Below, piece by piece: positions 8,449 to 17,135 of a stretch of DNA of 55,830 bases. The position numbers were made by a program, and so were the translations under genes. The stretch comes from an uncultured Flavobacteriaceae bacterium (lineage in GTDB: Bacteria; Bacteroidota; Bacteroidia; Flavobacteriales; Flavobacteriaceae). Below the pieces are notes generated by a model, which worked only from the letters and a program-made list of their open reading frames with translations, was not told where the DNA came from and ran no database searches. Within the stretch, counting starts at the first letter, position 1. Every line of letters begins with the position of its first letter. The stretch spans positions 1 to 55,830 of the forward strand of contig CALGLR010000045.1 of NCBI GenBank assembly GCA_937959395.1, read 5' to 3'.

Positions 8449-9993
8449 ATGGCAAATAAACAAATAGACATGCGAAAAGTAAAACAGATATATAAACTCT
8501 ACAGTGAGGGTATTAGCAAACGCCAAATAAGTTCGAGACTAGGACTATCTCGTAACACCATTACTAAGTATATTGCCTTTTTCAAGCGTTACCAGTTGAC
8601 CAGTTACGAAGTCTCAGCAATGACCTTAGAAGAGCTTCACACACTCTTTAAATCCGACCAAAAGCCTAAGAGTGAACAGTTATTGACTCTAGAGAAGTAT
8701 TTTCCATATTTTGATAAAGAGCTTCGAAAAACAGGAGTCACCAAACAATTACTTTGGCAGGAATATTATGCAAAACATCCCGATGGCTTTAAGCTATCAC
8801 AATTTAGGTACTGGTATAGCGAATGGACCAAGGAAGTCTCTCCCGTGATGCACTTGACCCATAAAGCAGGTGATAAGCTATTTATAGATTATACAGGCAA
8901 GAAGCTCAGCATTGTAGACCGTGATACAGGAGAGTTACAAGACTTAGAGGTCTTTGTATGCGTATTAGGCAGTAGTCAATATACTTATGTAGAAGCGAGT
9001 GCGAGTCAAAAGAAGCAGGATTTTATACATAGCGTTGAAAACGCACTTTGGTTTTATGGTGGCGTTCCCCAGGCTTTGGTGCCTGATAACCTTAGATCGG
9101 CAGTTACCAAGAGTAGTCGTTACGAGCCAAAGGTCAACGAAACCTTTGCTGATTTTGCAGAATACTATGAAACGGCAGTACTTCCTACTAGAGCTTATAA
9201 ACCGCGAGACAAAGCTATAGTAGAGAATGCGGTACGTATTATTTACACGCGAGTCTTTGCGCCATTACGACACCAAACCTTCCACAGTATACCTGAGATT
9301 AACAAAGCAATACTACAACTCTTGGAGACTCATAATAAGATGTCTTTTAGAGGAAGAGAATACTCACGCTATTCTTTGTTTGAACAGGTAGAAAAGCAAG
9401 AACTCAAAGCACTACCTTTAAGAAAGTACGAGATCAAATCCTACGCCAAAGGAACTGTTCACAAGAATAGCCATATCTATTTTAGCAAAGACAAACATTA
9501 CTATAGCGTCCCCTATAAACATATTGGAAAACGTATCAAAATCATCTACTCGGATAGTTTAGTGGAGATCTTCCATAAACTTGAACGTTTAGCAGCCCAC
9601 CCAAGAGAAAGAAAAAAGTACGCTTATACAACTATTAAAGAGCATATGCCTTCACACCATCAATTTATAAGTGAATGGAGCTCTGAGAAATTTATTACAT
9701 GGGCTAGCCATATTGGAGAATACTGTAAGGAATATATCATCAAAATACTTGATAAAAAACAACACCCTGAACAATCTTATAAATCCTGTTTAGGCGTATT
9801 ACATCTGACTAAAAAAGTAGGGAATATTCGATTAAATAATGCGTGTAAAAGAGCATTGGATTATGGAGCATGCAATTACAATATCATAGAACGTATTCTA
9901 AAAAACGGATGGGACACCCTTGACGAAGATATAGAACAGGAAATCGATATGCCCAACCACGATAACATCAGAGGAGGGCATTATTATAAATAA
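8449..9993 (+). CDS. istA: IS21 family transposase IstA
   Basis: This 514-residue DDE transposase has an N-terminal HTH (residues 14-45, ISKRQISSRLGLSRNTITKY) and an integrase core with LFIDYTGKKL (first Asp), VPDNLRSAV (second Asp, about 214-222) and the downstream Glu in AIVENAVRIIY. The C-terminal beta-barrel region follows. Length is normal and the frame is intact, so the copy may be active. It is followed 27 bp later by istB. The preceding 110 bp are the IS left end with repeated transposase-binding units. Confidence 0.95.
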   Translation: MANKQIDMRKVKQIYKLYSEGISKRQISSRLGLSRNTITKYIAFFKRYQLTSYEVSAMTLEELHTLFKSDQKPKSEQLLTLEKYFPYFDKELRKTGVTKQLLWQEYYAKHPDGFKLSQFRYWYSEWTKEVSPVMHLTHKAGDKLFIDYTGKKLSIVDRDTGELQDLEVFVCVLGSSQYTYVEASASQKKQDFIHSVENALWFYGGVPQALVPDNLRSAVTKSSRYEPKVNETFADFAEYYETAVLPTRAYKPRDKAIVENAVRIIYTRVFAPLRHQTFHSIPEINKAILQLLETHNKMSFRGREYSRYSLFEQVEKQELKALPLRKYEIKSYAKGTVHKNSHIYFSKDKHYYSVPYKHIGKRIKIIYSDSLVEIFHKLERLAAHPRERKKYAYTTIKEHMPSHHQFISEWSSEKFITWASHIGEYCKEYIIKILDKKQHPEQSYKSCLGVLHLTKKVGNIRLNNACKRALDYGACNYNIIERILKNGWDTLDEDIEQEIDMPNHDNIRGGHYYK

Positions 9994-10020
9994 AAACAGA
10001 AACAGTAAAAATCAAAAAAT

Positions 10021-10752
10021 ATGAACACACAAACACTAGAACAAATGAAACAATTAAGGCTTTATGGAATGATTAGAGCCTTCAACACTAGCTTATCCTC
10101 ACAAAGTATAAACTACACCAATGATGAACTAATTGCTTATTTAATGCAATCCGAATGGGATGATAGACAAAACCGAAAGATAGAACGTCTCACTAAATCG
10201 GCTAAGTTTAGGTATAACGCAATGATGGAAAATATCGATTATGATCCAACCAGAAAGATTGATAAAAATCAAATACAGCGCTTCAATAGTTGTGACTTTA
10301 TAAAACAAAAACAGAATATACTCATCACTGGAAGTACTGGAGCAGGTAAAAGTTATATGGCATCAGCAATAGGGCATCAAGGGTGTTCTTTAGGCTATAA
10401 AGTCATGTATTTTAATACCACTAAACTCTTTACAATGCTTAAAACATCTAAAGCAGATGGTTCTTATGTAAAACAAATAAACAAGTTGGAAAAACAGGAT
10501 CTGTTAATACTTGATGACTTTGGACTCAAAGGGCTAGACGCTATTAATAGACACTCATTTATGGAAATAATTGAGGATAGACATGGAAAAAAGGCTACGA
10601 TAATAGCGTCTCAGTTACCTGTAGAAGCTTGGCATGAAATTATTGGAGAACAGACCATTGCAGATGCTATTTTAGATCGATTGGTACATACAGCTCATAG
10701 AATAGACATAAAAGGGGAATCTATGCGTAAAAAATTAAAAAATAAATACTAA
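10021..10752 (+). CDS. istB: IS21 helper ATPase IstB
   Basis: This 243-residue AAA+ ATPase selects target DNA and activates IstA. Walker A is GSTGAGKSY near residue 103-111, Walker B LLILDDFG near residue 160, and the C-terminal LDRLVHTAHRIDIKGESMRKK is the characteristic IstB ending. Length is normal. It is co-transcribed with istA. Confidence 0.95.
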   Translation: MNTQTLEQMKQLRLYGMIRAFNTSLSSQSINYTNDELIAYLMQSEWDDRQNRKIERLTKSAKFRYNAMMENIDYDPTRKIDKNQIQRFNSCDFIKQKQNILITGSTGAGKSYMASAIGHQGCSLGYKVMYFNTTKLFTMLKTSKADGSYVKQINKLEKQDLLILDDFGLKGLDAINRHSFMEIIEDRHGKKATIIASQLPVEAWHEIIGEQTIADAILDRLVHTAHRIDIKGESMRKKLKNKY

Positions 10753-10872
10753 ATTTAATCACAAATGAATCGACTTTGAGCACTTACTTTGCTATGCTCA
10801 CTTTGATCCGTTTTTAGTGGTTCACTTTGACCGTCCTTTCCATTTTAAGTATTTACTTAAAGCATTGAAATA

Positions 10873-11115
10873 ATGAAACATTACAAGAAACTAAAAAAAG
10901 CATTTGGGCTTAATCAATCAGGTTTCGTTGATTTTCCTAGCAAATTCTCTAACACAAAAATTTCTCGGATTCAGAATTCTGATAATAGAGGAGGTTGTAC
11001 TTGGTGTTTTCCTCATGGAATAGATACATCTAATTCTAAAATATCAAAACTAACTAAGAATTGGAAATCATATAGAAGTTTCCAGTGGAAAGTTAATTTA
11101 TGTAAAAAGAATTGA
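10873..11115 (+). CDS. small cargo protein with GGCTWCFPHG motif
   Basis: The 80-residue product is basic and has no signal or TM. A conserved-looking core is NRGGCTWCFPHGIDT at residues 38-52, followed by SKLTKNWKSYRSFQWKV. The CxxC pair could bind a metal. I have no functional family for it. It lies just after the IS right end and before a terminator hairpin (11141-11164). If the deletion linked to the IS removed its upstream neighbours, its original context is lost. Confidence 0.5.
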   Translation: MKHYKKLKKAFGLNQSGFVDFPSKFSNTKISRIQNSDNRGGCTWCFPHGIDTSNSKISKLTKNWKSYRSFQWKVNLCKKN

Positions 11116-11140
11116 TTAAACTTGAAAGTATGATATGAAA

Positions 11141-11164
11141 AAGGGAACCGTTTAAAGTTCCCTT
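11141..11164 (+). terminator. terminator-like hairpin
   Basis: AAGGGAAC and GTTCCCTT pair around an 8-nt loop; a short T-run follows. It closes the transcript of the 80-residue gene. Confidence 0.6.
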
Positions 11165-11289
11165 TGTATCTAAGGAAGTAGGGAGAAAATGCGGAATTGT
11201 ATCCAGAACCATTTAAACCTATCTTCCTTTTTTATCGTGATGTAGTAGTATCTGTTTTAGAGTACAAAAGTATATAATTATTAAAGCTT

Positions 11290-13089
11290 ATGCAAATAAT
11301 AGACCATAAAAACGAAACACTAACTGTTTGTCAAAAGTTTTTTATAGAAAAATCTATAGAACTTCTTTATATGGGGAGTATAGATTCTTATAGAATTAAA
11401 CTACATAATCCTATAACGATATTAGAAGAATTAAAATATTGCCTTAACGAATTTGATAAAGGGCGTATTAAACATTTTCATACTATTAAAGGCTCATCTA
11501 AAACTGGAAAAGTACTAATAGATGAAGTGCTTACACAGTTATCTATAGAGCCTTCATATATTAAATATGATTCTATATCTTTCGAATACATAAAAGTTTT
11601 ATTAAAAGAAGTTAAAGCAGAAAGTTATAAAAAACTCATTCCGAGTATTAAAATGTTACTTAATGATAATGATGATTATATTGAAACAGTTATTATCGGA
11701 ATAGAGGGACTAATTGTTTCTAACGATCATTCTTTTCAAAACCTTTGCAAAATAGATATATCTCTTAATATATTGTTTAGCAGTCTTATAAAAAAAGGAC
11801 TTTCTAAAGGATTTCTGTATAAGATAGTGTACGGGATTTTTGTGCATTCTCTTAAAAACGGAAAAAACTTTGTAGATCATTTTGCTAATTTTAAAACGCG
11901 GGTTTTAGCTTCTAGTTGTGACCATAAGGTTGTCTTTAGAATAGACACTACAGAAAAAGTATACGAAGCAATGTCACACATCACAGTTGATGGAATTACA
12001 CTGCAAAATGATATAGATAGCATTATTTTGACAGGAACTAGAGCTAGTACAGAATTGGTCGTTTTTAATGCTAAACACGATAAGCGCAAATTTATAGAAT
12101 GTACTGTAGATGCTTTAGATTATTTATCTGCTTTAAAAAAAGCAAGAAGACAACTTTCAGAATATCTAGATGTGCTTAACTTAGGTCTTTCTGGAGAATA
12201 CTTAAACATTCACAATCGTGTATTGGTTATAGATCAGCGCTCTCCAGAACGCGGCGATTTTCAGAATAATGCAAATATTCTAGACGGTAAATACAAAGCA
12301 GAACGAAGCCATTACCAAACCTTTACTAGCAAAATACCTTCTATTCTTAATAATACTGATATTATTGATGAAACCAAAGAAAAAATAAAATCTGCAGTAC
12401 GTTATTTACGATTAGGTAATCAATCTACAGAGATTGAACATAAGTTTATTAATTATTGGATAGGTTTAGAATACCTGTTTAGTAATTACGAAAGCAACAA
12501 CACTATTGTACGATTAAAAACACATTTTATAAATGCCCACACTATCGCTTACACAAAAAGAAATGTGCATAGTTTTAAAAAGAATTTCTCACAACTACCT
12601 ACAGCACAAAAAGATAAAGCAACTACCTACACCTCTGTAGATGAAGAGTTTTTAAAAGAGAAACAATTCTATGAAGATGTAGAGAAAGAAATTATAGATA
12701 CCTATCCACTTATTGCCTACCGTGCAATGAAGTTAAAAGAATGGTTTTTTAAATCCACTTCAAAACCAGCAAATGCAAAAGACTACTTAAATAGGCACAA
12801 AGAAAACCTAGAGATACACTTTACACGCATATACAGACTGCGCAACGAAATTATACACGACGCCGCAATGAATACAAATAATCAGCTTATAGTCTCTAAC
12901 TTACGCTATTACCTTACCTTTATTTTAAACGAAGTAATAGACTACTTATCACAAGCAAACATAAATGGTAGCTCTTCTATAGAAGATTACTTTATTAGTA
13001 ACGAACTTAAATTGGGTAATATTGAGCACAAAGGTTCTACCTTAGTTGATTTATTAGAAGTAGACTGTGCAATAGATTTTATCTCATAA
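11290..13089 (+). CDS. HEPN-domain protein (Apea-like), candidate defence RNase
   Basis: This 599-residue protein is mostly helical without signal or TM. The C-terminal 230 residues look like an Apea-type HEPN domain: YWIGLEYLFSNY near 388 and the catalytic-type motif R518-NEII-H523 (Rx4H) followed by helices. HEPN Rx4-6H proteins are typically metal-independent RNases in toxin-antitoxin, abortive infection and other defence systems. The N-terminal 370 residues match nothing I know and may sense the trigger. It stands alone on its strand, flanked by a terminator and a long hairpin repeat, and has no obvious antitoxin partner in the same direction. The defence role is inference from family and setting. 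Confidence 0.75.
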   Translation: MQIIDHKNETLTVCQKFFIEKSIELLYMGSIDSYRIKLHNPITILEELKYCLNEFDKGRIKHFHTIKGSSKTGKVLIDEVLTQLSIEPSYIKYDSISFEYIKVLLKEVKAESYKKLIPSIKMLLNDNDDYIETVIIGIEGLIVSNDHSFQNLCKIDISLNILFSSLIKKGLSKGFLYKIVYGIFVHSLKNGKNFVDHFANFKTRVLASSCDHKVVFRIDTTEKVYEAMSHITVDGITLQNDIDSIILTGTRASTELVVFNAKHDKRKFIECTVDALDYLSALKKARRQLSEYLDVLNLGLSGEYLNIHNRVLVIDQRSPERGDFQNNANILDGKYKAERSHYQTFTSKIPSILNNTDIIDETKEKIKSAVRYLRLGNQSTEIEHKFINYWIGLEYLFSNYESNNTIVRLKTHFINAHTIAYTKRNVHSFKKNFSQLPTAQKDKATTYTSVDEEFLKEKQFYEDVEKEIIDTYPLIAYRAMKLKEWFFKSTSKPANAKDYLNRHKENLEIHFTRIYRLRNEIIHDAAMNTNNQLIVSNLRYYLTFILNEVIDYLSQANINGSSSIEDYFISNELKLGNIEHKGSTLVDLLEVDCAIDFIS

Positions 13090-13090
13090 T

Positions 13091-13207
13091 AAATATAACA
13101 AACCAAGTTACCTCATTCAACTGCGCAAAATTCTCACTAAGGCACAAAAAAGTGCCTTATCTCAAATCTTTGCTTGTTTCATTTCGCTAACTTGGTTTGT
13201 TATATTT
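13091..13207. repeat. long hairpin repeat, copy 1
   Basis: The core at 13101-13197 (97 nt) matches 14039-14136, with the last 86 nt identical. The whole unit folds as one long imperfect hairpin: a perfect 20-bp outer stem (13091-13110 with 13188-13207), an imperfect middle and an inner perfect AAGGCAC/GTGCCTT stem around a poly-A loop. It lies between the convergent HEPN and antitoxin genes, so it could also terminate both. The box sequences at its ends (AAGTTA and TAACTT) are in the opposite order from integron attC boxes. Confidence 0.85.
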
Positions 13208-13319
13208 ATTTTAGATTAAACTATTGATCTCTTCAAACCCAAATAATGGAAAAAGCAGAACTTCACATTAGATAGTATAATTGCACTATCCTTTTCTCGA
13301 TCTATTCTAAACATCTTCA

Positions 13320-13847
13320 TTATACCATATTTCCATATTCAATTCTATTAAGCACCTTTTTAATCTCATTTATTCCTGTAAGGCTATCAAAAAGACTTTC
13401 TGGAATTGTACCACCTAAAGAAATATTTGACTTTCTTAACCATCGTTGAAATTTTTCAGCTTCATTATTGAAAGCTAATAACCCAAATTCATATAATTCA
13501 ATTATTTCAACAATGAATTCAGTGCTCTTTTTGCTTAGAAATTTTTTGTTTTTTTTGTTTTTATTATAAGTTGTTTGAACTATTTCTAAAGAATTCAAAT
13601 AATGCCTAACAGGTATGTTTGTTAGTTTACTTATAGACTCAATGGCAGTATATGGCAAACCTGCCCTTATTATAGATATTTTCTCACCATTATTAGACCA
13701 TGCATAATTCATATTATCAATTACTAATTTGTATTTCATATTGCCTTTTTTATAATCACTTGCTTTTTCTAAGATATTTTCTAGGTAGCTTTGAATAAGG
13801 TTTTCTTCTTTAGATGTAGTGTTTTTTTTTAAGTTCATAATATGCAT
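13320..13847 (-). CDS. orphan ParS/MbcA/Xre-type antitoxin
   Basis: This 175-residue protein ends in a toxin-binding domain of the DUF2384 kind: FIVEIIELYEFGLLAF, then FQRWLRKSN, SLGGTIPESLFDS and ending in RIEYG. Residues about 60-105 look like the Xre-type helical part (TAIESISKLTNIPVRHYLNSL). Normally the RES-domain toxin gene follows directly. Downstream on this strand (13090-13319) there is only a hairpin repeat and no RES-like frame, and upstream is another repeat. It is therefore an orphan, which may protect against RES toxins of rival elements. The frame could begin at the fourth codon (second ATG). Confidence 0.8.
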   Translation of the reverse strand: MHIMNLKKNTTSKEENLIQSYLENILEKASDYKKGNMKYKLVIDNMNYAWSNNGEKISIIRAGLPYTAIESISKLTNIPVRHYLNSLEIVQTTYNKNKKNKKFLSKKSTEFIVEIIELYEFGLLAFNNEAEKFQRWLRKSNISLGGTIPESLFDSLTGINEIKKVLNRIEYGNMV

Positions 13848-14038
13848 ATACGCTGTTTAAATATTAAGAATACAATTAAATTAACATTTTAATAAACGCA
13901 TTATAAGTAGTTTGCATGGGGTAGCTTTATCTTTTAGTCCTTCATGATCAATATACTTATAATATATAGCTTTGGAGCCTCTGTAATTTACTAAACTCTT
14001 AATTTAGCATAAAGAGTCAAACTTTTAATTTAATTCAA

Positions 14039-14136
14039 AACCAAGCTTATCTCATTCAACTGCGCAAAATTCTCACTAAGGCACAAAAAAGTGCCTTATC
14101 TCAAATCTTTGCTTGTTTCATTTCGCTAACTTGGTT
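14039..14136. repeat. long hairpin repeat, copy 2
   Basis: This 98-nt copy of the 13101-13197 core differs near its left end (AAGCTTATCTC against AAGTTACCTC, one indel) and is otherwise identical. Its outside flanks (TTTAATTCAA and TATTCAATTTA) differ from those of copy 1 but are again roughly complementary to each other. Copies 1 and 2 are in the same orientation and bracket the orphan antitoxin gene like a cassette. Copy 2 lies about 80 bp before the Hcp carrier gene. Confidence 0.85.
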
Positions 14137-14217
14137 TATTCAATTTATACTAGCTTAAATTATTATATACTAAATTTGTAATTGTAAGAATTAGCTATTA
14201 ATATATTTAAGAGTATA

Positions 14218-14889
14218 ATGAGCATACACGCTAAGCTATATATAGATGAAATTGAATATAATGTTTTGAAATTCGATTTCGATTTTCAAAAAGCAGCAGA
14301 TGTTAATGGGCGACCTACCACTAAATATACTGGCGGTTTATTTAATTTCACAATAGAATCTGTAAACAGAACTGATGTTTTACTTTGGAGCGTTAACCCA
14401 ACAGAAATGAAAGAGGTTAAACTAGTAATCTCTCCAAGCCACAATAATGGGAAGAGTAGAACCATACTATTGGGAGACGCAATATGTTTAAGCTTTACTA
14501 ATGAATATTTCTCTGAAGATAACCAACCTCTAAAAGAATACTTTACCGTTTCCCCTGGTTATATGTTGCAAAATGGTCAACTTATTTTTGAGAAAAACTG
14601 GAAGCGTACTGATTTAACGGCTAATGTGGAGGCGACATCGATTACTAGTAATGAAGAAGAAGTATTAGAGCCGAAAATATTAGATCAATATTGGCTAGAT
14701 GAAGATGAGCAAACTAGAATTGAAGAAGCCGAGATAAATAAACATTCAGTATTATACATTAAGCTTAAAAACATTGAAGAAGGAGAGGAAATAAATATAG
14801 TCCTTGAGGATGCAGATGATGACCCGACAAATAACATAAAACTAAAAGGTATTATTAATGATAAAGGAGAAGCTATTTTACATCAATAG
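14218..14889 (+). CDS. TssD/Hcp carrier with C-terminal beta domain (mobile T6SS cassette)
   Basis: Residues 1-135 are a Bacteroidota Hcp: AKLYIDEIEYNVLKFDFDFQKAADVNGRPTTKYTGGLF with the NGRPT..GG signature and the FTVSPG strand near 118. A linker leads to residues 165-223, an acidic beta-rich domain (SVLYIKLKNIEEGEEINIVLEDAD). Plain Hcps in this window are about 130 residues, so this is an extended carrier that probably holds the effector encoded 2 bp downstream. It lies on the mobile element, not in the main T6SS locus, and would have to be built into the tube of that or another host T6SS. Confidence 0.85.
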   Translation: MSIHAKLYIDEIEYNVLKFDFDFQKAADVNGRPTTKYTGGLFNFTIESVNRTDVLLWSVNPTEMKEVKLVISPSHNNGKSRTILLGDAICLSFTNEYFSEDNQPLKEYFTVSPGYMLQNGQLIFEKNWKRTDLTANVEATSITSNEEEVLEPKILDQYWLDEDEQTRIEEAEINKHSVLYIKLKNIEEGEEINIVLEDADDDPTNNIKLKGIINDKGEAILHQ

Positions 14890-14891
14890 AT

Positions 14892-16292
14892 ATGGCAGAA
14901 GAAAATAAAATTAAATCTAGAACATACATACCAAAGGTATACTACAAAGGAGAATTATTGCCTTACAAAGAAACGCCTTTAACTATTAAAGATGTAGAAC
15001 TTTGTAAATACTGTAAAGAGGAAATTACTCTTGAGCAGATACAGCATGTTGTGCCTGAGGCTGAAAAAGAAATCACAGATAAAATATTAGTATATCTTAA
15101 CAAATATAGAAAAGATTATAAGTTAGATACATGTCTTCGTAAAGCGCATTTTATAGCGCAAGTAGGGGCAGAAATGAAATTTCTTAAAAAGAATATGCAA
15201 GAGGGAACAAGTTACCACCATACTGGTTTATCTATTTTTGGAAAGAAGTTTAACACTAGTCAAGAAATCGATGACACCATCTTAAACTCATTAAAAGAGC
15301 ATTTAACATTAATATTTAAAATTACAGATAAAGATGGTAAAACAGTTGCAAAAACAAACGAGCAACTTAAGAAGATTCTTAAAGATGATAAAGTAATTGT
15401 TAATGTAAGAGAGTTATATGGTCGTAGAGATAAATCGGTAGATAAAGAGAAAACTTTAAAAACGATTAAGGAAAAATCTAAGGATGAAAAAGGGAAAGAA
15501 GTAGAGATTGTTAAATACAATATCGTTTTATTGAAACATAAAAAATCATTTGGTATTGAAACATTATCTAGAGCTTATGCTAGTAAAAATTCTAATAGTG
15601 ATGAGTTATCCCGAGACGGTTACATGTATTGTGGAAAAGGGATAAAACAGATTACTTGGAAAAGTAATTATAAAAAATTCTCTACATATCGAAATGAAAA
15701 TCCATTTCCAGATGACCCTAAAAAAGATGAGAAAATAGATTTTACTAAAGTTACAGATAAAACAAAATATACAGGTAATTTTGATTTGTTAGCAGATACA
15801 AAAGACGTTATATATGCTGTTCAGTCTGCTTTGTGGTATTATCAAAAGGGTAATCCCTACAAAACTAAATATACTGTTGATTGGGCGGATGATGATAGCA
15901 TTCAATATGCATCTTATACAATTAATGGGGGTTATAATGGATTGGAAGCTAGGAAAGATAACACTCTTAAAGCTAAAGAAGATGAGGCTTTTAAAGTTTA
16001 TAAGCATTATAAAGAAACGCATAAAAAGGGAACTAAAGATCAGAAGAAAAAAGTAGAGGACATTTTAACAGAAATATCTAAGGATAATATTAAAAAAGGA
16101 ATAAATTTAAAAGATCCCAAAGCAGAAGCTTTGCTAAAGGAATTACGGAAACAAGAAGCTATAAAAATTACACCTAAAGGAATTAAGACTATTCCTTTTG
16201 AAATTACTACTGATTTAAAATTGAAAGTAATTGAACCTAAGTCAGAGGATAATACCAAATCTAAAAAGAAACGTAAGAAAAAAAAGAAATGA
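14892..16292 (+). CDS. GH19-like lysozyme/chitinase T6SS effector
   Basis: This 466-residue protein should cleave peptidoglycan glycan strands in the periplasm of target cells. GH19-type signatures: HFIAQVGAEMKFLKKNM at 86-102 with E94 as the likely catalytic acid, YCGKGIKQITWKSNYKKF (about 254-271), ALWYYQKG, and INGGYNGLEAR (about 345-355). A CKYC pair sits at 39-42. There is no signal peptide, as expected for a T6SS cargo. The region 115-230 is an insertion relative to compact GH19 enzymes. The C-terminus is strongly Lys-rich. It follows the Hcp carrier by 2 bp and overlaps the lipoprotein start by 4 bp. Confidence 0.8.
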   Translation: MAEENKIKSRTYIPKVYYKGELLPYKETPLTIKDVELCKYCKEEITLEQIQHVVPEAEKEITDKILVYLNKYRKDYKLDTCLRKAHFIAQVGAEMKFLKKNMQEGTSYHHTGLSIFGKKFNTSQEIDDTILNSLKEHLTLIFKITDKDGKTVAKTNEQLKKILKDDKVIVNVRELYGRRDKSVDKEKTLKTIKEKSKDEKGKEVEIVKYNIVLLKHKKSFGIETLSRAYASKNSNSDELSRDGYMYCGKGIKQITWKSNYKKFSTYRNENPFPDDPKKDEKIDFTKVTDKTKYTGNFDLLADTKDVIYAVQSALWYYQKGNPYKTKYTVDWADDDSIQYASYTINGGYNGLEARKDNTLKAKEDEAFKVYKHYKETHKKGTKDQKKKVEDILTEISKDNIKKGINLKDPKAEALLKELRKQEAIKITPKGIKTIPFEITTDLKLKVIEPKSEDNTKSKKKRKKKKK

Positions 16293-17134
16293 AAAAAAGA
16301 AATAATTTTATTTTTTATATCTTATTAATATTTACGATTACATCTTGTAAAAGTCAAATAAATAATACTGTAAAGCCTGAGGTTAATACATCGATTATTA
16401 CATTAAAAGATTCTATTTTATGTAAAGATGGTGACGACATTTTCAAATTAATCTATTCTTTACCTAAAGTAAGTTTACACAAAAATGCGGAAAAGATAAA
16501 TGAGCTTATATTTCTACAAATTAAAGCTAATTCCGAGCTTTTTGAATATCTAGATAATGATGCGAGCCTTACAACGGAATTAGCTCTTAAATCGATGTTT
16601 AATAAACTAAGAAAAGACTGTTCACCATCTGAATTTGGTTTTGGTGAAATCAATTCGTATTTCATAACTCAATTCAATTATCGAGACTTTGTTAGTTTAG
16701 AAGTTTTTGGAGAAACATATTTCTCGAATTATCAACAATATGCATTTACTATTAATATTGATATAGAAAAAGCACGAATTCTTAATATTGATGAGCTTAT
16801 AAAGACAGAATCTAAAAATAAATTACTCTCTAAAATAGAGGGTATTATTAATAATGAAATCAATGAGTTATTAAGTAATGATGATTTGTCTGATGATGAC
16901 AAGGAAACAATAACAAACAAAATTAAAAACGATAATATATTTCCATTAAAGGATTATCCTAAAAGTTGGATGCTAAAAGATGACAATAAAAGCAAAGGAA
17001 TTAACTTTAATTTCTCATTAGGTTTATGGAATCCTTCTGAAAGACATTTAGATATAAATCCTGATTTATTTTTTACTTTTGAAGAACTAAAGCCCTATAT
17101 CAAAGAGGGTTATAAAGTTCAATTAGGTCTTTAA
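16289..17134 (+). CDS. RsiV-like (DUF3298) lipoprotein, predicted immunity protein
   Basis: This 281-residue lipoprotein has signal peptide residues 1-19 with lipobox ITSC (Cys20) and no Lys/Arg-rich tail. The mature part has the DUF3298-type pattern: FITQFNYRDFVSLEVFGETYFS (about 130-150), YAFTINIDIEKARILNIDELIK, and a C-terminal FNFSLGLWNPSERHLDINPDLFFTFEELKPYI. DUF3298 is the extracellular domain of RsiV, known to bind lysozyme. The gene overlaps the GH19-like effector by 4 bp (ATGA), so the most direct reading is that it neutralises that enzyme in the periplasm. The family match is by eye. Confidence 0.7.
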   Translation: MKKRNNFIFYILLIFTITSCKSQINNTVKPEVNTSIITLKDSILCKDGDDIFKLIYSLPKVSLHKNAEKINELIFLQIKANSELFEYLDNDASLTTELALKSMFNKLRKDCSPSEFGFGEINSYFITQFNYRDFVSLEVFGETYFSNYQQYAFTINIDIEKARILNIDELIKTESKNKLLSKIEGIINNEINELLSNDDLSDDDKETITNKIKNDNIFPLKDYPKSWMLKDDNKSKGINFNFSLGLWNPSERHLDINPDLFFTFEELKPYIKEGYKVQLGL

Positions 17135-17135
17135 A

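Larger units (their letters stand above)
8316..10821 (+). mobile_element. IS21-family insertion sequence (about 2.5 kb)
   Basis: The ends are inverted: ACCACTAAAAACGGAT-T-AAAGTGAGC from 8316 and its complement ending at 10821, differing at one base over about 26 bp. Between the left end and istA, related units with AAACGG..AAAGTGAACC repeat three times (8316-8390). The right end has similar units, as IS21 elements have for transposase binding. It encodes istA and istB in order. One further related unit lies outside 10821 (to about 10835), so the exact right edge is uncertain by some 15 bp. No target duplication is visible, consistent with deletion of adjacent DNA. Confidence 0.8.

Noticed and set aside
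13091-14136. The repeats as integron attC sites
   Set aside because: The boxes at the ends read AAGTTA...TAACTT, the reverse order of the RYYYAAC...GTTRRRY arrangement, and no integron integrase is present. I report them as hairpin repeats only.
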